A DNA stretch of 64,000 bases from Ziziphus jujuba. Taxonomy: Eukaryota; Streptophyta; Magnoliopsida; Rosales; Rhamnaceae. Shown piece by piece: positions 48,590 to 57,945 of this stretch (positions are counted from its first letter, which is position 1; each line of letters begins with the position of its first letter). The notes beneath the pieces were generated by a model that saw only the letters and a list, made by a program, of their open reading frames with translations, ran no database searches and was not told where the DNA came from. The stretch is from contig NC_083389.1 of NCBI RefSeq assembly GCF_031755915.1, forward strand, positions 27,349,501-27,413,500. Reading direction: 5' to 3'. Made by a program: the position numbers and the translations under genes.

Positions 48590-50155
48590 TCCTTTTTTTT
48601 TTAAATCTTTAGCCGAAAAGCCCACAACTTAATCGACCAAACTGATTAAGTATTTCCTAACCATCAGACCATAAATAAAACAAAATAAACATTAAAAATG
48701 CAAAGTGTCAAGCATTTAACATAAAGACTTCATTTTCCTCAACCCAAATGATTGAAATTAATTTCAATAACAATTTTTTTCTAGTATTATATCCTATATC
48801 TATTTTTCCTATTCTTTTTTTCATTTTTAAAAATTTATCTGCAAAACAAAAGTTAAACAGTGGAAACATTTCAGAAGAAAAAAGTAGTAATAACACACAT
48901 ATTTAATAACATAATAGACGCAGACATAATAATAACATAACATAAAAGTTTATATACTGTTTCTTTTCTTCCGCAAAATACAGTCTCCCCCAAATAGTGC
49001 CACTATCTCCCTATATTTGCACGAGGTTACATTACTTGATATTAGTTGTTACAAATTTAGATTACTATGTTACTCTCCAAATGTTAGATAAACTAAAGAA
49101 TAGGGTCCTAAAGACGATTAGAAGGCAAAGCTCTTTCCCATCTCTGCTCAAGCCAATTCGAATAGATTGACTCAAATCCAGGTGCTTCAAATAGGCATTT
49201 CATCAATCAATACCATTTTCAGCTCAACATTTTCAATACATAATAAGCAACTCATTTTCCATAAACAATAAAATAACCCAAAAAAGACAACATTTTATAT
49301 ATTCCAGCTGAACAAAAAGGAAATATCTAATCTTCCCCGGCAAAATGAACCACGAAAAAGGTTGACAATCAATTGACATTTTTTTTTTTTCTCTCTCTTT
49401 CTTTTTCATATGTTTGAATATACCATTGATTTGTTTAACATCAAACTCCATTTTACAAAATTAAAAAATAAAAAAACATTTTTTTTATTCCATTTGGTTT
49501 GAAGAGACTAAATCTCCAAGCAAAAATGAAAAGCAGACACGCAAAATCGCCTAAAGATAAAGGCTTTTTTCTTTTATCCTTTTTTTTTTTTTTTTTTTTT
49601 TTTTTAATCTTTAGCCCCACAAGCCCAACACATAACTAAGCAAACTAAAACATTTTCATTTCCTAACCATCAAGTCGTAAATAAAAACAAAATAAACATT
49701 AAAAGTCCAGGGTGTTAAGCATTTCACATCAAGACTCCATTTTTCCCCAACGCAGACGAATCGAATCAAATTAAATTAATTTCAATAAGAATTTTTCTAG
49801 TATTATATCCTATTTCTTTTTCCATTTTTGGAAATGAAAAAAGCAAAACATAAGTCAAACAGTAGTGGAAATACTTAAGAAGAAAATAAAATAGTTGCCT
49901 AATTAAGTAAGACTATGGAGCATAAAAGGAAGAGAGTACAGTGGAACCGGGTCCGATAGAGAGCTTTGAGAGAGCGGAGGCCAATCGACGGCAACGCTGG
50001 TAAGTCTGTAGCCACGTGTAGGATAGAGATCCATGGACCAGTGATTTTCTGGTGGGATGCACCACAGCCGCTCTCTCCAGAAACCAAACCGGCGTTAAAG
50101 CCGTGTAGTTCGCCGCGTTCTTTGGAAGATCGTCTATGTCTCGGTCCACCCCCAT
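46263..50155 (-). CDS. Peroxisomal acyl-activating enzyme (acyl-CoA synthetase, AAE1/AAE11 type)
   Basis: ANL-superfamily ligase that adenylates a carboxylic acid and transfers it to CoA. Three exons: 49940-50155, 47654-48244 and 46263-47159; 1704 nt, 567 aa, normal for the clade. It begins MGVDRDIDDLPKNAANYTAL, the usual start for this plant subgroup. The ATP/AMP-binding P-loop is YTSGTTASPKG (about 202-212). Other core motifs are [32 protein letters not shown] and the C-terminal lysine segment LPKTATGKIQKH. The protein ends in SKL, a type 1 peroxisomal targeting signal. Relatives act on short-chain, medium-chain or aromatic acids (butyrate, benzoate), so the substrate cannot be given. Intron 1 (48245-49939) contains an internal duplication and a long poly-C/(CT)n tract. 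Confidence 0.95.
48331..49880. repeat. Diverged internal duplication within AAE intron 1
   Basis: Block A occurs at about 48331-48440 and again at 48923-49040 (shared ATAACATAACATAAAAGTTT, CAAATAGTGCCACT, GCACGAGGTTACAT). Block B occurs at about 48470-48890 and again at 49530-49880 (shared CCTAAAGATAAAGGCT, AATCTTTAGCC, TTTCCTAACCATCA, AACAAAATAAACATTAAAA, CTAGTATTATATCCTAT). The order is A-B-A-B, with about 460 extra bases between A and B in the second copy. Confidence 0.8.
48515..48586. repeat. Poly-C and (CT)n tract in AAE intron 1
   Basis: A run of about 27 C is followed by about 22 CT units; a short (CA)n tract lies just before at about 48468-48482. It sits inside block B of the first intron copy and corresponds to a C/T-mixed poly-T region (about 49565-49605) in the second copy. 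Confidence 0.9.
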
Positions 50156-53100
50156 CTCTGCTGCAGCTTCTTCGCTGTTCTCTCTCTCTCTCTTTCTGGC
50201 TCTCTCTGCTCTGCGTTTGGTTATTGTATTATTTTTGGTGGCAGAATTCGTTGGCAGTGAAAGCTGCTTTAAATACTGCCAGGAAGAGTCGTACCAGAGG
50301 TGTGATCCAACGGCTGAGAGAGTTCGTGATAAATGGATTAAATTTTTCCTACGTAACCCGTTTACTCTGTATCTGCCACATGTTGGGAGAGTTCCCTAAT
50401 TTTTCCATTTTTACACTAATAATTATCCTTTTATCTTATTATTATTTTTTTTACCTTTTATTCCCTTTTTTTCGTTCAATAAAATTTATTATTATTATTA
50501 TTATTTTTTTTTAGTTTTTATATTCACGAAATTGTCGTTGATAAAGAGAAGCCATGCTGCCACAGAATATTTGCGGGTACCAATCACATATTCAACCAAT
50601 TCACCAAAAAAATCACATATTCAACCACTCAATTTTTTATTGCTTTTTTCTGATACCAATTTATTTATAAATTAACATAGCATAGATAATGCGTTCACGC
50701 TCTGAACAGGTAAATTTAATAATTTGTCTTTCCCCGTTATTAGTCATCAATATATATTCAATGTATTTACTAAAAAAAACAACATATATGCGGTGTCGCT
50801 TGTCAGATTCTTTGTTGTGTATTGTTGAAAACAATATGAATTTTTTTATATAATTTTTATATTTATCCGATGTAGTCATAAAATATTAAATTCGATTTTT
50901 TAGTAAAGTAAACATTAAATACGATTCAAGCTAATATAAAAAATTAAAAATATATATTACGTTTATATGCAGAATAATCAGAGGAAAAAAGTCATCCTTT
51001 TAAAAATGCACAAATGTTATTTATGCTCTATAAACACAAATGAAACCTATATAACATAAGATAATTAAAATAATAATTATTCAATAGTTTATTTTTAAAA
51101 TTTTAAAATAATAAATAATAAAATGAAAGATTCAAATTAAGCTGATAGTAGGCATTAATTATGACAAATAATAAAATTTTTAAAGATATCTTAAGTTTTT
51201 TTTTTGTTGGTATGATTATTTAATGAATTGTTATTGTATAAATAAGACATGCCAAACAAATATGAAAAAATCAAATAAAATTTATTCGTAAAATTTGAAA
51301 TAAAAAATTATTATAAATGATAAAAAAAAAAAAACAAACAAACAAACATAGAAAAACATCCTTCCGAAAAGGAAAAAAATAAAAAAATAAAGGTTGTTTT
51401 CATTACCAAAACAAATTTAATTGTCTATTAGTGAAAGTAACAAATTTAATTGTCTATTAGTGAGAGTAATATCTGGATTTTTGAATTCAAATTGGATATA
51501 CATGAAATTTAAAATATAGAGAGATTCAAACCGCCATCCCTTCTTCGTTCTCTCTGGGAGTTGACGGAATAATCTAATTTAAGTTGCCGCCACCTTTTTT
51601 TTTTTTTAATTTTTAATTTTAATTCTTGTAGCATATGGGCAATGTTTATCACATGGATTTGGATGATTGACCAGATAACCATATTGCATCTATAATTTCT
51701 TAACCTTTTTTAAAATTAAAGCAAACGAAAAAAAGAGGGGTTTAAATATTCTATAAAAACATATAGTTTATAAGATGTAAGTATTTTATAAACCATAGAT
51801 CTTATCATTTAGGATATGTTTAATATTCAGAATGATAATTCCACATAAAATAAAAATACTTCTTTATAAAAATTAAAAAGAAAAAAATATATAATTATTT
51901 CTGTTAATATATTAGATTGTTATATTGAATTAGATCTATTTTTTAGTATATATAAATAAATTTTTCATTCAAAAAAAAAATCAAAGTTGATAAAAATTAA
52001 TTAAAAATCAAATCTATCATTAATATAGGTTTAAATTATTTTAAATATGATAAATATGTTTATTTTTAAAATAAAAATAAAAATTTTATTTTTTTTTCTA
52101 AAAAATAACTATTCTTTAAAATAGAATAAATATTTTTAAAATTAAAATATTTGAATAATTAAATTTATAGAATAGTTATTTAATTTCTATGTTTATTCCG
52201 CATGTCAAAGTGTTATCAGATATTCTATTATTGGAGGACCAAACTTGCATAAGATTAAGATTGTTAATCTAACCAATTTTGATTCGAACATTAGAAGTTA
52301 TCAATTTTGACTTTCAAAAATGTCTTCTTTCTTTTTTTTTTTTTTTTTTTGTTTGGCAAATTCATAATTAATGTCGCTCTAAATTATATATTCAAAAAAA
52401 TTGGGGATTGTTGTGATTGGATGATGTGGAGCTTGTTTGACCGACGGAAAAAGCCGCGTCAATACCAAAAGGTTCTTTATATTTTTTGGACGAAATTCCA
52501 AAAGCTTCGATGATCTAGAAAGTAGGAGCTGACGTGGGCACAGCGGCGAACGGCATATGCAACTCTACGACAGTCGTTTGTGACCCAAATAAGAGGCCCA
52601 TTTATTATTATTTTGATATAGGCCCATAACTAAAATGAAACTTGCACTTGTTAGGCCTATTTGATGGAGTTCTCACGTCCAACTAAGCAAGCTTTAGGGT
52701 TGATTATTTATTTTCTTTCAATAATTTTTTTTTTTTTGGGGGATGAATATTCAATGAAAGATAATAAGGCTGAATCTTCTATAATATATTTCAATTTCAA
52801 ACTTACCTAATCAAATGGATATGACAATGCCATGATTTGCATGCAGCCAAATTCCACAACACTAGAGAGTTAAAAGAAACACAACGGCAGAAATATATCA
52901 ATATCGTTACAAATTCGGAATGAGAAATATTTCAAAATTTCGTTACTTGAAATTCACGTATATATGACTGAGTCAATGGCATGGTTCATACTCCAATGTA
53001 CTTTTAGAATTTGGAACACAAAGTAATCACAAAACTTAGAAAATAAGAACAACAAAAGATAAGCATTATATATCTAAACAAAGTTTCAAGACTTGGTTTT

Positions 53101-53222
53101 GCAACTTTCACACAAAGAGCAAAGTATTTCCTTATTGATTTTTGTTTTCCTTCAAAAAGGGATTTTATATATCTCAAAGTGTATGATATGGACAGGGCTA
53201 ACTATGAACACCACCAGAAGTT
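50156..53222. other. AAE promoter and long AT-rich spacer
   Basis: Next to the AAE start (50156-50290) the plus strand is CT-rich and carries (CT)n, probably the AAE leader and promoter. From 50400 to 52400 the DNA is extremely AT-rich without recognisable genes. The 3' UTR of the chitinase-like gene lies at about 52950-53222. Confidence 0.5.
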
Positions 53223-54462
53223 TCAAGAGGAATTTGTAGAAGAAGAGGATGCTGGATTGAAAGCCTTCTGCTCAGAACAAGCAAGGACTTCATTGGGCCC
53301 TCCCTCTTCTCTTCCAACACCCATAAGATCAAGGTAATACAAGTAATGCGAGACGATGTTGTTCATGGACTCGGAGTCGCCTTGACCGCATACCTGATCT
53401 CCGTACAGCACATTCATGGTGGCGCCAAATCCCGGAACTCTCTTGGACAAAGTGTCATTCTTTGTTGGTTTCCAATTTCCAACAAACACATCATGTGCTG
53501 AAGGCTGATGCTTCTTGAATGGCGTCATCCACCTCCAAATCGCAGCCTGGAATGCCAATGTTGCATTCTGTTCTATGTATTCTGGATGGTTCAATAGGTC
53601 CACCTTCAGGGCATTCCCAGTTTCTCCATAGTTGTAGTTCCTATTTGATTAAAGGTGGACCAAAACAAAAAAAAAAAAAAAAAGAACCAAAAAAAAAAAA
53701 AAAAAACCAGTTTCAGAATTTTGTTGTGACAGACCTTTTTCTTCTTTCCTATCCAAAAAATTGTATGTTATTTTGTCAAGGAATTTGTTGTAAGTTGTGA
53801 AATTGATTCACATGAAAATGATGAAACAATGCACATACCAATAAAGAGGTAAAGCTCCACGGCCGTGGTATGAAGCTCCTGGAGCGCAGGGATAGGTGAG
53901 TTTAAAGTAGTCATCGCAGTATGACTGGCTGGGACTCAGTTCCTTGTTGTAGCATAGACCCCAGGCCAATGGTCCCCCTGTAGCTACTCCATACCCACCT
54001 GAAATTTTACAACTTCATCTACATTCATTTGCTTGTATATAAGAGATTTGACTTGAAGGGAGATTTTAAATCAAGTTGTATGAGTAAAGTTTATAAAAGA
54101 ACATATGATATTAAAGTTCTAGAAATTTTGCAGCCTGTTTAACTCTATATATAAAAATTTGACCATCAATATCAAATCCTAAACATGTGACACTCAAATA
54201 AAATAACACTAATCAAATTCATCATAGATGGTTTGTATAAGATTCCCACACAATCCATATGAAAAATATTCAAAATCCAATTTAAATACAATATCATAGT
54301 CAGACACAATATACAATCCAACCCTATTTCACCTAATTTAAATGTAAAACCATAAGCTATTGAAAAATCCCATATGAGAACAAAAACAAGTTTAGAAACA
54401 GATCAAACCAGAGCAACCAAATAAAACCCCATTGATCAGAGCAAAAAGCATTTTTTCTTTTT

Positions 54463-54500
<38 letters not shown>

Positions 54501-54889
54501 AACTTACATGAGGTTTTACTGCCAACATGACCAAGAAATGCTGCAACTTCCTTCATCCCGCTAAGCTTCCCTCCCGTGGTACCAAATCCAAGGGGTTGGT
54601 AGTCAGCAGCGGCAGTGATGAAAGAGTGATAGTCCCAGAATCCCGTAGCATGAGCCACGGGCGAGTTACGCTTAGCGAAGAGGTTCTCGAACTGGTAGGC
54701 CTGGAAATAGTCAGAAATGGTTTGGTTACAACAATAAACAGACCAAGTTTTGCATTCCCACCCTTTCATACACACTTTCTTTCCCTTCACTTTCTTCACC
54801 AATGGCTTCACAGAATCATCATCATCACCATTCACAGCGAGAACAAGCATTATCACCACAGCGAAAAACACAGACCATTTGGCCTCCAT
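53223..54889 (-). CDS. Chitinase-like protein, GH19 fold without catalytic Glu (CTL1/POM1 type)
   Basis: Secreted GH19-family protein; Arabidopsis CTL1 (POM1/ELP1) and CTL2 bind glucan and support cellulose assembly instead of cutting chitin. Three exons: 54508-54889, 53839-53998 and 53223-53640; 960 nt, 319 aa, matching CTL1 length. Residues 1 to about 21 are a signal peptide (MEAKWSVFFAVVIMLVLAVN). The GH19 domain reads DYFQAYQFENLFAKRN, FWDYHSFITAAADYQPLGFG, ATGGPLAWGLCYN, YHGRGALPLYWNYNYG and MNNIVSHYLYYLDLMGVGRE. Where active chitinases have HETTGGW this protein has SKTSCGY, so the acid catalyst is replaced by Lys125. There are N-glycosylation sites such as NQT, NAT and NDT, and a Ser-rich end. 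It is likely not an active chitinase. CTL1 against CTL2 is not settled. Confidence 0.93.
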
Positions 54890-55233
54890 TTTTTTATTAT
54901 TTTTTTTGGGACAAATGGAGAAGAAAAGAATCAGATTCCAAAAACTCTTTTTGATGAATTTACTGAGGTTGATGAAGAAGGTGGGAGAAAAGGAATACTT
55001 TATAAACTGGTCTTTGGGAAAGAAATTGGTATAGGATGCTGAAAGAGAAAGAAAATGAACGCGTAACCCAATTGGTTAGAATGAAACTTTCAGTAAAAAA
55101 TGAATGTGCAGCTTATTAGAAAGTGAGTGAGCAACCACTCACTCTTGCTTTATTTTTGCTTCTCTTTTTGTTCATCTTTGAGTAGAAGGAAAGAAAAGCT
55201 TGACGGAAAGGTTCTAAATACCCATCACCAGCC

Positions 55234-55280
<47 letters not shown>

Positions 55281-56165
55281 TCAGCTTTGGGCTCAAATGG
55301 CCTTTCACAATTCTCAAATGGGCTCACATGGACTAGATTTTTGGGCTTCAACACCTTCAATACCCATCAAAGATGAACCTAAATTAAAAACAAAGTGGAC
55401 TTTTTACTAGACTATAAGAAATATAACTTTTTATTTACTTTATAAAAAAAATAAAAACAAAAAATAAAAAAGAGAAAACATTACAGCATCTTACAGTTAT
55501 GTCCTATGTAATTGCATTATTTTTCAAAAATGTCGTAATTTTACAGCATTTTTTTTTTTGTATTGCATCATTGTTAAATTTGCCTCAAAATTATATTATT
55601 TTTACATATATACTTGAATTTGAAAATTGTAAAAATAGATAAAACAGAAATAGATAAAACAGAAATACGTTAGATTCTACTAAAATGAAAATAAAAATGT
55701 TTGTATTGCTGTACAATCACATTTACAAGCTAAAAACTAGAAGGAATATGCTTTTTAATTTTTATTCATTCTTTGGTGAATTTCTTAAACTTCATTCGTT
55801 CTATAAAGAAAAGGTTTTTTAAAAAATAAAAATAATTACATAAAAGGAAATTATAGTTTTGCTTTTTATGAGAGAAGAAATTTTAGTTTATAATAAACTT
55901 CTTCTGTGTACTATTTTTTATTTGTGGTTGCAACTATGCTTTTCATATGGTGTTGCAAGGCACATAAAAATATAAATTCTTTGAACCTTCTAAACATTTG
56001 ATCCTATGGTAGAGACATGCTTTAAAAAATGGTTTTTTATGTTGACAGTGCCGTGGTTGTTTGATCACTTCTTTTTTCACTTTTTCGACACCTTTAAAAT
56101 ATTATATTTATTTCAATAATAAAGATAATGTGCATGTACATGTTATCTACTTATACTCATTGAAT
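54890..56165. other. Chitinase-like promoter and AT-rich flank of the CACTA element
   Basis: The region holds the chitinase-like promoter, an (AG)n microsatellite of about 20 units at 55235-55276, and AT-rich DNA. No gene is visible. The CACTA target site begins at 56166. Confidence 0.55.
54998..55007 (-). promoter_or_regulatory. Probable TATA box of the chitinase-like gene
   Basis: The minus strand reads GTTTATAAAG about 110 bases upstream of the ATG at 54889. This would give a leader of roughly 80 bases. Confidence 0.5.
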
Positions 56166-56174
56166 ATTCACTAC

Positions 56175-56650
56175 TAGAATCGCATTGATAACTGACGCAA
56201 TAAATGCGTCGCACAAAATAAATAACGACGTATCGCACGGTGTCGCCTAATGTCTTGTCGCTAAATCTATAAGACAACAAGCGACGCATTATAAGAGTCG
56301 CCTATTTTTGACTTTTTAGCGACTCATATTTACTTTTAGCGACGCATTAATAGAGTCGCCTATTTAGCGACGCATTGACTATTTAGAGACGCATTATTAG
56401 TGTCGCCTATTTAGCGACGCATTTTACTATTTAGCGACGCATTAGTAGAGTCGTCTATTTAGCGACGCATTAATAAAGTGACTATTTAGCGACGCATTAA
56501 TAGAGTCGCCTATTTAGCGACGCATTAATAGAGTTGACTATTTAGCGACGCATTAGTAGAATTGCCTATTTAGAGACGCATTAATAGAGTCGCCTATTTA
56601 ACGACGGATCGACACTTTTAGCGACGCATTATTTCTTAATGCGTCGCCCC
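56175..56650. repeat. Left subterminal repeat array of the CACTA element
   Basis: Roughly ten copies of TTTAGCGACGCATTA, alternating with AGAGTCGCCTATTTA, occur with short irregular spacing from about 56280 to 56640. Near the right end of the array AATGCGTCGCC occurs in inverse orientation. These are probable transposase-binding motifs. Some copies are mutated (AGAGACGCATT, AACGACGGATC). Confidence 0.85.
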
Positions 56651-56913
56651 TTCTTTTTTTTTTTAATTTTTTTAAATTTTGTGAAAAGTGATTAAAATAG
56701 TAAAAATATAAAAATAATTAAAATACAAAAAAATGAAAACTAGCTTCATCCAAAATAAATAGAATACAAAAATTTTAAATAAATATTTTGTCATAACAAA
56801 TTAATTATCAAATAAATTAAATATCATCTCATTGATATATTTTTACATAATTTGTAAGCTATTGTATTTTTCATAACAAATTTAATATTAATTAAACTTC
56901 CATGAATGCATAT

Positions 56914-57316
56914 TCATTGAGATGGAAGTTGACCTCTTGTTGACGATATTACATCCTCATACTGCATATGGAAACATTAAAAAAGTTATTAGCATGCACT
57001 TATGCAAAATAAATAAAATATTAATCATTATTAAATTTGTAATTTAGTATAAATGAAAATTTAAAAAATATTACCATTGTTCTTAAGATTTGACGAATCA
57101 CATTTCTCCCCTCATAGTCATTACAAACATAGTCACTCTCACATTCATCCTCATTATCATTTTCATCGACACTTGGCAACTATATGACAAATGGATTGTG
57201 AGCCATCTTTGTATCTCCAAGAACATCTTCTTCAACAACCGTACGATGTTGTGGTGAAGTTAAAATAATAGACCATCTTGATTCAAGTTAATCTTCAACA
57301 CAAAATACTTGTTGAA
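56914..57316 (-). pseudogene. Decayed C-terminal fragment of a CACTA transposon protein (DUF4216-like)
   Basis: On the minus strand VQQVFCVED is followed by a stop and LESRWSIILTSPQHR, matching the pattern QVFYVEDP..RWSVVL found in the DUF4216 protein of plant CACTA elements. The frame continues VVEEDVLGDTKMAHNPFVI, a second stop, then an acidic stretch (DENDNEDECESDY) to RQILRTM. A donor at 57074 (ATG|GTAATA) and an acceptor at 56962 join a last exon (56914-56961) reading YEDVISSTRGQLPSQ-stop. Two internal stops show it is dead. No transposase catalytic domain is present. Confidence 0.7.
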
Positions 57317-57945
57317 CTTAGCAAAATAATGTCAAGCAATATCACAAACATAATTTCTAAAAAAGCAAGATTAATAAAACCCAATGAACCTAAGCTGCAG
57401 TTAAAATGAAAAAAAAAAAAAAAAAAACAACCCACCTCATGTTAAGAAAAAATAAACTCACCTAAACGATGGAGATAAAGAAAGAAGAAAACCAAAAAAT
57501 CACGAGGGCGACAAAGAGAAATCTAGCTTCTCGGCCGACGACAACGTAGGCAAATGAAAAATGAAACCTGGAATATCTCACTCTTCAAGTCTCTCTTAGA
57601 TTGCTTCCAAATCTAATATCGATTAGGTGGTGTACTTGATGTAGTTTTAAAAAAGAAAAAATGGATTTAAAGGAGCGCGTAAAAATTTAAAAACGCGCCA
57701 AAAATTTTCAAAAAATGGCAAGAACGCGCCTTTTCTCCCAATTGCATTTTTTTTCTTTGATTAATATTTTTATTTTTCAACTACAAATAAAAACTGAAAA
57801 TATTTCTTAAAAATGCGAAGTAAAATATCGAAGATTGCTGCTTATTTTTCTGTTTTTCAAGTACACCTTTATTCTTTATAAAATTTGCATGTCTTTCAAA
57901 ATTTTTGTTTTTGTTAATTGAGAGAATAGGCAACGTATTCTCTTC

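Noticed and set aside
52307..52513. Short plus-strand open frame of 68 codons
   Set aside because: It begins with a poly-Phe run from a T tract and shows no homology I can recognise.
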